From NCBI RefSeq assembly GCF_000002235.5, contig NW_022145611.1:10318342-10382341 (forward strand): 64,000 nucleotides of DNA, written 5' to 3'. This document shows positions 1 to 10,995 of the stretch, one piece after another; position 1 is the first letter of the stretch; each line of letters starts with the position of its first letter. Made by a program: the position numbers and the translations under genes. Source of the DNA: Strongylocentrotus purpuratus. Taxonomy: Eukaryota; Echinodermata; Echinoidea; Camarodonta; Strongylocentrotidae. The notes under the pieces were generated by a model, which was not told the origin of the DNA, searched no databases, and worked only from the letters and a program-made list of their open reading frames with translations.

Positions 1-640
1 ACGCACACAAAACCGAAAGATGAGTTTCTCCTAACAACTCTTGAACGTAGAAAAACAAAAACTGGAGGTGCTACGCTAGCTACCAAAAGTCAATAAAGAA
101 AAGTTGCAGGTAAAGTGATTTTTTAAATTTTTATTATTGTAAATAGAAATTAAGCTTAGTACAAGAAATTTAATAACACCATTTTTCAACAGGGTTTAGA
201 GAGACAGTGTAAATATCTTCTTTACCTTGTGTTACCTCTTATGATGTCTTTTTAACCTTATAAAGTCGACCAGAAGCGATTTTGAGACTTTCTTCTCCGT
301 GCAAAGTGTGATTTTTATCATCTCAACTTTGGCAGTTTCATTTCACCATTCGCAATGCAGGGTCCCACCAGGTGAGTTATATGTCTGTTTTTACTTTTTG
401 AATCTAAACTGAACCAGTGCTTGCGCTTTATGTACGTTACAGACTACGGTTGGCATCAATTGTTATAGCTAGAACCTATCCTTTTCTTCTCTACTGAAGC
501 GGTCAACTAGCTCTACAAGTTTCTGTGCGCAACTATTTTTCTTTAATGTGAATAGCACGTTCATGTCACCTGACAGTTTAGTACCGTCTTTTCTTAAATA
601 GTAATTTTCAATACACCATGGCGAACAAATGCGACGGGAC

Positions 641-860
641 CCCTAGAGGCGTGAAATCATCGCCAATCGTCCGAAGTTCGTAGGAAAATGCATGTCGATC
701 CTTGAAGACCTAACAGCAAGGAACGCAATACTTCTCAATCAGGCTCGTCTTGATGAGAAGGTGAAATCAGGGTAGTCCATTGATGGAAGGATTTTTGCAA
801 TTTCTAAACGATCTGACAGTGTGAAGAAACTAGTAACCTGCAAGAGGGACTCATGTACAT
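641..860 (+). pseudogene. Degenerate retroelement ORF fragment (LINE ORF1-like)
   Basis: One plus-strand frame reads as a continuous peptide interrupted by in-frame stops at 644-646 and 773-775. It includes the pieces RPKFVGKCMSILEDLTARNA and SIDGRIFAISKRSDSVKKLV. The second stop is TAG where the pattern suggests a tryptophan. The pattern (LTARNA..LLNQAR, then ..DGRIFA.SKRSDS..KL) resembles the C-terminal part of ORF1 proteins of non-LTR retrotransposons in marine invertebrates. That family assignment is from memory and tentative. The stops and short length mean it is a relic, not a gene. Confidence 0.5.
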
Positions 861-1004
861 GTCCATGCCGTTTAGTGGACTTCTGGTTGACACATTATTG
901 CCTGAATTGTTGACGTGTTTTTTTTTTGCCTCTTATAGGTTATGAACGTTTCCCCTTTTGGAGGGGTATTTTTCATTTTGATCATTTTGATGTTTATTCG
1001 GCTT

Positions 1005-1103
1005 AACTGCAGAATACCCTGCACATTTGAGCTGAGCATGCACACATGAAATCCGGTAGGGTTAGTGATAGGGTATAAATAATGCGCAGGGTATTTTGCA
1101 GTT
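1005..1103. repeat. Short inverted-repeat (hairpin) element
   Basis: AACTGCAGAATACCCTGC at 1005 is matched by its inverted copy ending at 1103 (arms about 22 bp with two mismatches). The two arms enclose about 55 bp. It is a MITE-like hairpin with no coding capacity; no target-site duplication is obvious. Confidence 0.55.
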
Positions 1104-1342
1104 GTTCCATTTTTCCTCACAATTGTGGGTTTTGGTTTTTGTTATTGATACTTTTTTTTCATCATGTACAGTGGCCAAATATATACAATTTCAACTTTTC
1201 CCTTCTTCCTTCCAACTTCTTAATTTCTCTCTCTCCCTTCCCTTTCTTCAGTATTTTCTCTAACTTTGTTTCTACTGATATTGTACTTCGATGTCATGTG
1301 TAGACTGTAACTGTAATTGTCCAACACTAATCTCTTACTAAC

Positions 1343-1518
1343 CTGAAGGTCCCATTGGAAGGCTTCGCAATCTTGGAAACGGATATCTTCTGCCATGGTC
1401 TCACAGCTTTGGCAAAGATTGCGCTCCGGCTGCTGGAGGTCCACCTTGGGATGCCAACGTCTGAGGACAACGGAAGGCTTCCAGTCTTCTGAATGTGCCA
1501 CACCCATTTTTCATGTAC
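1343..1518 (-). CDS. Orphan exon candidate (uncertain)
   Basis: On the minus strand an AG acceptor (TTGTTTATGCAG) ends at 1519 and a CAG/GTTAGT donor follows 1343. If joined in phase to the candidate exon at 3574-3701, the frame starts VHEKWVWHIQKTGSLPLSSD and stays open to a TAG shortly past the donor. Two other readings are also open: a minus-strand frame starting MGVAHSEDWKPSVVL, and a plus-strand frame ending LLEVHLGMPTSEDNGRLPVF. Because three readings compete and I recognise none of them, neither strand nor frame is settled. It could be the last exon of a small gene downstream of BRMS1L, or coincidence. Confidence 0.25.
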
Positions 1519-2073
1519 CTGCATAAACAAGAGAGGCACCAACATATTTTAATCTTCAAAAAATTTATTTAGATGAAAGTGGAAATAATGTTTTTCAATG
1601 AAAAAGACACATAAATGATGAGAAAAATTACCAATTTTTTAATAGGAAACTACTCGTGTCAGTGTGATAACACTTGCATACAAGTGTTCTGTACCTCCTT
1701 ACAATGGGAATGTCCTCTGTAGGCATAATAACAATGTTGCACACAAGTGAATTGAAATTTGCAAATTCTAATCTGCTTACCCATCTCCATCTCTAAACAA
1801 ATGCTACCCATTATTCCACAAGCCTTTTATCCATGCAGAACTATTTTTTTAAGAAGTTCTTTCAAAATGCCAAGATTTTTTTGAAAGCCATTTTCCATGC
1901 TTACATGTAAGTCGTCCCTGCATAGAACTGGTATCAAACAGCATCAGTTCTGTGTAGCATACAGCCTTCCATCATGATTTATAGTAGCATGATCACTACA
2001 AAATTCATGCACAAACATTCCACACACATTCCATGTTCAACTAGGTTTTGTGCACATCTCTGTCTGCAACCTC

Positions 2074-2159
2074 ATTTGCATACCATCTGCACTTATGCAG
2101 ACTCATTTGCATACACAGGCAGAAAAATCTCATTTGCACTTAAAGGCACACATTTGCAT
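2074..2159 (+). repeat. Degenerate tandem repeat with octamer motifs
   Basis: Three perfect ATTTGCAT octamers (2074, 2105, 2152) and one ATTTGCAC (2132) lie within 86 bp, embedded in a loosely repeated unit with CTGCA and CACA words. ATTTGCAT is the canonical POU/Oct binding word, but here it may simply reflect a decayed short tandem repeat. Confidence 0.5.
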
Positions 2160-2797
2160 ACACCTGCAAAACACATATTTGTCTGCCAATACAAGAATGG
2201 CAAGAATGGCCAGTACGGTACAAGAATGTATGTAGCCCCTTTATGGCTGCTTTGGGGCTACAAAATGCAAATTTCCTTTCGATTTGATAGTATGCGTAAA
2301 ATTTGAATTACTGAATTAACTGATCTATAATTATATTCATCTGGTTGGTAAATAGCAACCATGTTCACAAGTCATGATGTGTTGAATGAATACTGCAAAC
2401 TACAATAATTTATCAGTTTCTGCCAAGTATTGATCAAGAAAACTCTTACTCTCCTGACACAAATAAATGAGTAAATAAATTTAAAGGATAAGAACATCAA
2501 TGAGATCACAAAGTAATAATTATTAAGAAAATGAAAATGTTAGAGTCAAGTATAATGAAAGAATCCAAGAAGTGGAGAGGACCAATAGAGAGCATGGAAG
2601 GGTGATCAGACCTGAACAACAGAACCATGTGAAGGGGTAATGGAATGAAAGAAACTAGGTGTGGAAATGGCAGTGAGAGTTGTACATGATGTCCCCGACA
2701 GAGAGAGAGAGAGAGCAAGACAAAATAGCCCATTTCGTAAGGTAACCAAATTTATGCATATAGTACTGTAGGCCTATGCCATTGTAAAGCGCCTCAA

Positions 2798-2992
2798 TAC
2801 AAATTATTTAATTCACCTGTTACGAATAAATGTATCTCAGGAGTCAGAATTGAAATTGCATATATGCTGTATTGTAGGTAGGACAAGCCATAACATTTGT
2901 CCTACCTAGCAACAACTAATGTATGCAATTCACATTCCGACTATTGAAATGCAATCATTTGTAACAGGTGAATTAAATCATAATAATTTGTA
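2798..2992. repeat. Foldback hairpin element, about 195 bp
   Basis: The ends pair (TACAAATTATT..., AATTCACCTGTTAC), and so does the centre, where TAGGTAGGACAA faces TTGTCCTACCTA around a short loop. The whole segment can fold into one interrupted hairpin. This is typical of a foldback MITE. No protein is encoded. Confidence 0.65.
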
Positions 2993-3190
2993 ACATGGCA
3001 CTTACAGAGATTTGTGCATTAAATTTGATTACATTAAAAAAATGGCCCATTAAAGAAGGGCGATGATGATGTGTTCTGTATATAAATGAAACCTAAACAA
3101 TAAAACCATGTGAAGTGGAAATGAATAGAAATAAATATGCGTGTTAATCAGGGACAATGAGAGCTGTATGAAGATGCTAGGAGCAGTATA

Positions 3191-3415
3191 CACTATGAAC
3201 ATGACGGACAATGAAAGCGGACAAAATATACAGTTCCTCATGTAGACAAAGGAACATCCCATCACTGCCTTTATGTAAAAATGTGTGGAACAGGTGTCAC
3301 ATGCATATCCACCTGTTCTACACATTTTTACATAATAGCAGTGAAGGGATGTTTCTTTGTCTACCTGAGGAACTGTATATTTTGTCCGCTTTCTTTGTCC
3401 GCCATGTTCATAGTG
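3191..3415. repeat. Long near-perfect palindrome (foldback element)
   Basis: CACTATGAACATG at 3191 begins an arm of about 105 bp whose inverted copy ends at 3415 with only scattered mismatches. The arms are separated by a loop of roughly 13 bases near 3297-3309. The minus-strand reading frame through it is an artefact of the palindrome. The likely origin is a MITE or a recent inverted duplication. A transcript would form a long double-stranded RNA stem. Confidence 0.8.
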
Positions 3416-3573
3416 ATAGTGAAATGCATGAAGCTGAGATGTAAATGAGATGCAAAAGAGATGTAAATTACAGAGTATGTAAAGCGCATTGTGCAATATA
3501 TATCAATGAAGACAACAGTAAATATGATAAAATATAGATCTTGCAGTATATCCCAGAATGGAAAGTGAACTCA

Positions 3574-3701
3574 CCACAACTGTGAAGGTATCTGGATCCA
3601 GATTCCGCTGGATCTGGAATGGATCCAGGCCCAAGTCCTGAGACACTCTCTTGACAGCCTCCTCTTCCTCCATGCTTAAGTACAATCTTAAGAAGAAAAA
3701 A
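3574..3701 (-). CDS. Orphan exon candidate, acidic start then DPFQIQRNLDP
   Basis: A strong minus-strand acceptor (TTTTTTTCTTCTTAAG) ends at 3702 and a GTGAGT donor follows 3574. The frame between them gives LYLSMEEEEAVKRVSQDLGL and then DPFQIQRNLDPDTFTVV. Composition and splice signals look like real coding sequence. The weaker AG at 3686 is an alternative acceptor. I cannot name the protein. It lies on the same strand as BRMS1L, 7 kb downstream of it, so it belongs to a separate gene whose other exons I cannot place, except possibly 1343-1518. Confidence 0.4.
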
Positions 3702-4289
3702 ATGGAACAAAGAAAGAGGAAAAGTGGTTAGGATGGGTGGGGTAAAAACAAAAGCAAATGAGTGGGGTAGAATGGCTTGAATATGCTATTTCTTTACTTC
3801 CCCCTAAAGATATTTAAAGAGATAGTTGAGTTCTGTTTTCAGACCACAAATGCCTTCAAAGTGCAAGGTTATTGCTCTTATTCTTATCTATATATGATAT
3901 TTCTAGTACCCATTTCATGTTTTAGAACCTAAAATTGCTATGAAGGTAATTTTAGACCCCAAAATGTGTGAAATTTGGCTATACGATCGTACCAATTCAG
4001 CTCCACTTTCAAAAAAATATGGTGACCGTTAATTAATTATTTAATTAAAAATAACAATACATGGGCCGGCTGGTTGTGCATAAAATTAACAAACATGAAA
4101 ATGCCAAAATCGGCATTGGCTGACATACAACGTAAAAGGCGCTATTTCGTTTTTTTTCAACGACTTTTTCAAATTATCTAATATTTGTGGTGGTACACAA
4201 GTATTAGAAATTGTTATGTTTATGGATATTTCAGCCGTCTCTGAACCGATTTTTGATCAAACAAAGATGATTTTGTCATTTAAATTGTA

Positions 4290-4867
4290 CCGAAAATCTC
4301 CGTGTATAAGGCGCACTTTTTTTCCGTCGGGAAAAATCCAAAGTTGGGGGTGCACCTAATACACAGGTACAGGATATTTTGAGTTATCAAAATGCTACTT
4401 TTTAGTGGTTTCTGAAAATCTCTGTGTCTCAACATGAATTACATAATGCAAATAAAGAATAGGATCTACTGTTTGTAGTTAGACTACGTTCCTAATTTGA
4501 AGGGAAGAGAGTTTTTTTTTTTTCAATCTCGATAAATTATGCCACTTCACAAAGCACTTTGCTGGCCGAAGCTCTCCCTTGTCTCCAGCTCACTCACCTG
4601 TATCATGCAGCTCACTCACACGGGGGATATCAAATCACCACTCAAAAACTAGCCTGTCTAAATTTCGGTTTAGACTCGGGAGGAGAAACTTTCTGTCATC
4701 TTTAGTTTTAAAAACAACATTGTTACTATTCTTTTTTACTTTGACCTTAAATAAAAAGTCCTTCCCAATTCCCTGCATCATGGCTGAAATAAGAGCCGAT
4801 AGGTTAAATAGGGAAAAATAGGGGTGCGCCTTATACACAGGTGCGCCTTATACCCAGAGATTTATGG
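4290..4867. mobile_element. Mariner/Tc1-like MITE, 578 bp, TA target site
   Basis: The left end CCGAAAATCTCCGTGTATAA and the right end, read inverted (CCATAAATCTCTGGGTATAA), share about 29 bp of terminal inverted repeat ending in GGCGCAC. Both ends are flanked by TA (4288-4289 and 4868-4869). Size, TA target and lack of a transposase indicate a non-autonomous Tc1/mariner-superfamily element. Confidence 0.7.
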
Positions 4868-5929
4868 TATGTTCTTTCAAATTTGACACTCAGTTTTTTA
4901 TTATCTCACAAAAAAATATTTTGTGTAGCGCCCTCTGCAACAGAACTCAACTATCTCTTTAAACTGAATGGTATTGGCTACTGGAAAGAAGAAAAATATT
5001 TAGGGTCTATAATCTATATTTGTTGATGATAAAACATGTCATTAAACAGCAAAGTTTTAAAAACAGTAACAATGACATTTGTTCTACTAGATCTAGTACA
5101 ATATAACTTCGACATGGCTAAAACAAAAACTATAGAGGTCTAGTGAGCATGAACATCAATCACTTAAAAATTCAATCAAATTAAGCCCTCCATTGATATC
5201 TCCATTTACTTTTTTAGTTAATAATAATATATTATAATAACTTTCATATCTCATTAATTATCTGTGAAAACTGTAATAAAACATTTACAGGATCATTACA
5301 TGCACGTGCATTAATTCTCCATTAATTATCAGTGAACATTTCAATAAAATGTTTACAACATCATTCTCATCACGTGCACACATGCATTCATCCAAACTCC
5401 CCTTGGCTAGCCAATTTTCAAAAGTACCACCAATCAAATTGAACATGTCGGACTGAACTGAAAATGAAGCCTCGAAAAACAAAGATTTTGCTTCAGACTC
5501 CAAGCTAAATTTACACGAATTTGAGAATTACAGATACAAAACAAGAACAGAATTTCACCTAACAAATAAAAAGAGCAAAATGACATAGTAAAAACTTGTC
5601 TATACGAACCTTTTTTACCTCGGTTTCACTTTCAGTCTCGAGACAAAAGTGGGCCGTGTTGATGTTTTGCATGCGAAATCGTATATATTTGCATTAAGTA
5701 ATTTATGCTGAATAAATTATCAAAGAGAGAGGAATCAGTCCAATCTCGTTCTTTGTTTTTACTGATTACATAACACCTAAATGGGGTTAATGCTTATCAA
5801 TTTTACACTTTATTTATTGAAATAGTAAAAATGTAATTTTTATATTGGTTATTAAATCTGCAGACGTATTACATAGATTTCCACGACAAATATCTCACTA
5901 ACTGCAACAAATTGTTCATTCCGATTATG

Positions 5930-6312
5930 TCGTTATATAGGCGCGTACCATCGCCGTGACTATCGGTCGCGCGGGGTGTCTCAGTCGCCACTTGTCCCTG
6001 TGATTGACCGCTAGAGTGTAGGCAATTAAAGATGCTCCTCGTGGTCTCGGTCCTGTGGCCCTTACTGTAGGTGTAACCAAACCTGTCGCTACCCACTTCT
6101 CTCCTGCCAGAGGTTCTCCCGATGCTCAGCGCTCGGTTGCAGAGCCTTGTCCCCCTGCTCTCCTAGAGGGTTCCAAATCGGGTGTATCTTCGTGGATAGG
6201 TGCCTCATCCTTGTTGTCTAGTACTTCTGGGGGGAGGTCTGTCTTTCGTGAAGCCAACGGTTATGGCGCGACCATTAACAGAGCACCACATGTGGTGGAG
6301 CTCATTTTTTGA
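5930..6312. other. GC-rich island open on both strands (possible relic)
   Basis: This segment is conspicuously GC-rich against its surroundings. A plus-strand frame is open from about 6016 to a TGA at 6310-6312 (DAPRGLGPVALTVGVTKPVA...). A minus-strand frame is also long, interrupted by one TGA (pieces ASGEPLAGEKWVATG, RATGPRPRGASLIAY). I recognise neither. It may be a decayed transposon coding fragment or pseudogene exon; no start codon, splice sites or conserved motif decide it. Confidence 0.3.
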
Positions 6313-8182
6313 CATTTTTTTTCTTCAAAAATAAACAAAATATGTATATCTAAAACTAGATTAAGATTGCTTTTTTTCCTAAATTCTAGATGAAGGTGAA
6401 AATAATCTATAAATCTAGACGAAAATTGAACGTTAATATATTAGTAAAGTGCTTAGAGACATTTGTTAAGCGCTGTACAAAAAAATAAATATTATTATTA
6501 TTATTATTATTATCAAACATCCGTAGATGTAAGTCATAGCATTTTAACAAGCCAATTAATACAGAAGATTTCATTCAGTGTTTGATATTTATCTCGATAC
6601 ATTTGGCTCGTGATTCTGTTCATTTTTCATATGTACTTAGATACAAATATTTGTGATTCTATAATTTCTTGAATTATTTCTTAATTAGAATCAAATATGA
6701 TTTTCCTCCCCTTTTTGATATACGGTACCCGGTAATCCTTATTTCTGAATTTCTAGAATTTGTATTGAATCATAAAAAAGAACTTTGGTTCATAGTTAAC
6801 AATTAATGCCTATCAAGTGAGCTTATAATTCGTCTGTAGCTGAAACTATCTAAACAACTTTTTCTCATATATATATGCTATATATATACCCCACTTAAAA
6901 ACAAGTGTTCCTACACTAAAACTAGTAATTACTGTGTAATCTGAAAACAAGTCACTTAAATGTTCTTCCTAAAATCTCATACACCATCTTCTTACCATAA
7001 TGACACAAATAACTGAACACAAGTGCACAGAAACATATATTTTCAATTTATTTGGAAAATATTATCCTGAATAAAATTCACATTTCATTAGAATTCACTA
7101 AAGAGTATTCTAAATCCCTTTTCAAATCCTGTCAATGTTTTAAATAAATGGGGGTAGTGGTTTCATTGATATCTGCAAACAAAATAAATGCAACTCAATG
7201 GTATAGCTTATTATTTAAATGGCAATGGCCTAACACTAATCCTAGGCTGATGTGCTTGTCAAAATCATGACCCTGCACTCTGGGCAACCACATTTTTGGA
7301 TTTAACCGTTTCTGTTTCTGGAAGAGAAAAAAAAGGAGGCATATTCAACAAAACAGATTGCTTAAAACGCAAATAACTACTTAGTGTATGGAAGGGATTA
7401 AGGTTTCATTCAATAACTGACACATTGACAAATAATTTTATGTTGAAAAAACCCAATAGGATTTGAGTGTGCTGGAAAAATATTAATCATCATTCATATA
7501 TTCATATTTTGAATATCACAGATCCCCCTTCTCAATTTAATAAAAATCAGTCAGAAGACTACCAATCAATATTACCTAGCCATATTGTCAAGAACATAGG
7601 GTTATCACCATCGATATTGTACATTTACCAGATCAGTTGCCAGTGAACAATTTTCCTTGGTGCATTGATAAGGTCAATAAAAACTAAGATTCCGAAAGAG
7701 TTGTTTGCAAAATGCAGCTGACAATGTAAGTGAAAAAACTAGCCATATACTTGATGTATTATTCTTCATTAAATGGTAATTTATCTTCAAAGCTTAAGCT
7801 CCTAAGGATGGAATGAAGTTCACACTTTTGCATTTCTTTTGCAGCAAAAGAACCAGCATGCTCGGTTTGGTACGATACTACTCAACTTGGTATTTCATCG
7901 TCTTACTCTACATAAGCACTCATGTGAATACATTCCATTTCAATATAGCTCCCAATATGTTTTCCTTCAACTTCACAAGTTAATACTTTTTTAATTCCCA
8001 AAGTACATCAGGTTAGATGTATTGTAAAGTGGCATTCAGTTAAAAGTTCTACAAAATGGCTAGCTAAATTTTCATTTTCAGTACATATCTCTGAAGTACA
8101 AATTTAAAAAAATTAATAATACAATCATTACCATGATAGTTTCACTAAAAAGTGAAGAGAACAGGATAAGGTTTTTTAGTTC

Positions 8183-8340
8183 AGGGCCCGTCATATAAAC
8201 AGTTGCGATTAATTGCAACTTATTTGCGATCGACATCAATCGCAACTATGTACATAAGAGACTGGGGACTGCAAACTTGCGATTGATCGGAGGACTTGGG
8301 ATTGACTCAGATCAATCGCAATCCTTTGTAAGACAGGCCA
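8183..8340. repeat. Short inverted-repeat MITE
   Basis: The left end GGGCCCGTCATATAAACAG and the inverted right end (GGCCTGTCTTACAAAGGATT) share a common pattern followed by TTGCGATT in both arms. Internal words GCGATTGAT/ATCAATCGC add further pairing. It is MITE-like; target-site duplication is unclear. Confidence 0.5.
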
Positions 8341-10119
8341 AGATCTATATACTTAAATATGTACACACAAAGCTATTATATTTACAGCAGGGTAATTCAG
8401 CATTAGAATTGAAGGGACATGTTTTGCATCGCCTGGCCTACAGACTACGCAATGAACAGAAAGAATTGTTTTACAGCAACTATTTTGCAAAAGAAACCTC
8501 AGAGTTTGGTCATTCCGAGTGATTTTTCATGTTCAGCGGAATTGAAGGGAAAATAGACATACAGGAAGCAGAGATGTCCAAAACATATCGTTCAATGTTT
8601 ACAAAAAATAAATAATGAATCACAAATCACTTCCACTGATCATTGATTGATGATTACCCCAAAACAAATTTAGATCAATAGTTTGTATGATTAGTAGGCT
8701 TAAAACTGTTGTCAACATGTCCCTTGTTCTAAAAGCTGAGTTGCCCAGTAACTTTCAAGAAGCAATGGAAGAACAACTGTTCCGCCATTCCTTAATTCCA
8801 CTAGTTGTATCAACACTTTTAAAACAGGGTGTATCAGACATTCTTAGGTCAAAGGTCATATGTAACGTATTAAAGGGCTGGATGTATTTTTCAGAGGTAT
8901 ATCCTTACATTTTGTGTGCTAATATAAAAAATGTAAATTCGCATCTTAAGTGTAAAGTATGCGATGTGTCATTGTTTACTTGGAACAAAGAATGTGAATC
9001 ATACTTCTTTCTCCGTCTTTCTTTTTTGTTTATACTTGGTCCCTTATAACACCCCAATGTTAAACAAAACCAGACACAATACATACTGAACCCTCTAGAG
9101 CAGTTCTAAAAAATCTTGGGATAAATCCCTCGGTGAAAAAAGTGGACACTTTAAAAGTGAATTTGCAAGTACAAATACATGTGTACTATTACTAAAAATG
9201 GGCCTGGTTTTGAATAGTCTACTTTTCTTTTGAACGAGATGATACCTTTTCTTTTTACATACTTTGATATGGCCAAGAAAATGATACACCCTGCTTTCTT
9301 TGTTGGGCATATAAATACATGATATACTATACATCTTTACAAATATTTTACACAGCATAGACTATACAATGTACATGTACCTGTTTGAAAAAAAGAATGA
9401 TATTGCTATAATGGTATCAGTCTTACATAAACAGTAAGAAAACAAAATTATAAAAATCATTCAAACATCAGCAAAAAGTGGCATCATGTAAAATGCCAAC
9501 TGTCATTTAAAAAAATCTCCTTTGATCTTGAAGGCAAGTTTAAATTTTCGCTGTCTTCTGATTCAGAAATACATTTGTTGTATGAAATTATTAATACACT
9601 GTACTTGTGATGATATAAAAAGAGTAGCGCTCATTGATGCACTTAAATGTTCAAGTCCAAGTCAGAACTTCAAAAACCAAAAGTAATAATTGATATTACT
9701 TTCCAGGAATATTACAGCTGAACGCCTTTATCTCAAGAAGATACCGGTAGTAAAACATGTAGCTTACAAGGACCAAAGTATGTTTGGCTGACAGCAACAA
9801 GCTGCCTATGGCAAGACACATTTTTGCCATGCAACATCTAGGAAGTGTCCTTTGTTTCATACTTTACCAATCATAATTTTTGTTTTGTTAGTGAACCTGA
9901 AATTTTTAGAAAGTTCATAACCCTACTCGTGAATGAACTTGCCAAATATCAAATGAATGAAACTTTTACTGTCAATTCATGCTCAATATTCTGTCATACT
10001 TGGTAATGCATTGGGCACAAAATGAAATATCTTGAGAAATGGCTATTAATGAAAATATTTCTATCACAAATGTTTAGAGCCAGCATTCTATATTCTACTT
10101 TCCCTCTGCTTATTTAGTA

Positions 10120-10125
10120 TTTATT
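10120..10125 (-). terminator. Candidate poly(A) signal of BRMS1L
   Basis: AATAAA on the minus strand lies about 870 bases past the BRMS1L stop codon. It would give a 3' UTR of about 0.9 kb. No downstream evidence confirms it and other AATAAA words exist further on. Confidence 0.25.
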
Positions 10126-10995
10126 GGTCAAAACACAAACTAGTGTCAGTTTCATTTACATAAACCACTGTTTGCCTTGAATGAAGGCGAAAATCGATGT
10201 GTAGACGATGGATGTTCACTTCAAGAAAAAACAAACATTCTAAAGTTTTGATCATCCTTTGACTACATCAAAACAAAATATTTCAGTCTTTACATCATCC
10301 AGTGTCAAAGTAAATGTTTTGAAATTTAACAAAATGTTGTGTTTGAACCCTTCTACCAGGCAAGTAATGATAACAACAAAAAAAGACTTTGACAGTTATG
10401 TAAAATGGTAATCATGCAAATGAGTTATGTTTAGGATGAATACCACCATTATATGTTGAGGTTCATGGGTGAACGTGTATTACTATGATCAGATACAAGA
10501 CTGTTTTGAGTGTTTGGAGATATATTGGGCATCAAAGGTGATCTAATTCCCAGTATATAAAAAAAAAAAGAGTATAAAAAAAGGAGTATGTAATGATATC
10601 AATATTTGGATATGACATCAACGTCATGTCACACTTTATATATAATATCTCTTCATCACATTCTCATAATTTTGTTTGGTTAGAGCTAGACTAAATGCCC
10701 TTCTGGATCTCAACAGACGATTTCTTCTATTTGTTCCACGAAGCATCCCTGACGAATGCTCAGGAACACCGTTCCACGTTCAGCAAGTATTGTAGATGAG
10801 GTAAATAACGATGACCCCTTTCAGGTGCTGGGTCCTTCTCCAAGGTCACTACCACAAACAAATAATCAGCTAAGAGCAGCAAGGACATGGACTCACATAC
10901 TTTCACATAGAGTTAATGCCTTTCTGACTCTCATGAGAGGATATGTGACTCTCAAATAGTTCATAGACAAGGCCACTGGAGTGGCTATGTGTCGA

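Larger units (their letters stand above)
1..1342. other. Intergenic stretch with transposon relics
   Basis: I see no intact gene here. The stretch holds a degenerate LINE-like ORF relic (about 641-860) and a 99-bp hairpin element (1005-1103). A short plus-strand piece near 356-371 (ATG followed by CAG/GTGAGT-like bases) could be the end of a small first exon, but nothing downstream joins to it convincingly. Confidence 0.5.
3702..10119. other. Intergenic region with scattered MITEs
   Basis: This is the interval between the orphan exon and the probable 3' end of BRMS1L. I see no supported gene. It holds a mariner-like MITE (4290-4867), a GC-rich island (5930-6312), an ATT microsatellite near 6493-6513 and a small inverted-repeat element (8183-8340). 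The rest is AT-rich single-copy-looking DNA with short meaningless reading frames. Confidence 0.5.

Noticed and set aside
5285..5503. Minus-strand frame with SLDECMCARDENDVV
   Set aside because: Looks vaguely protein-like but has no convincing acceptor/donor pair in phase with anything nearby.
8687..9049. 120-aa plus-strand frame starting MISRLKTVVNMS
   Set aside because: No recognisable motif, AT-biased codons, no splice or promoter context; length is within chance for this composition.
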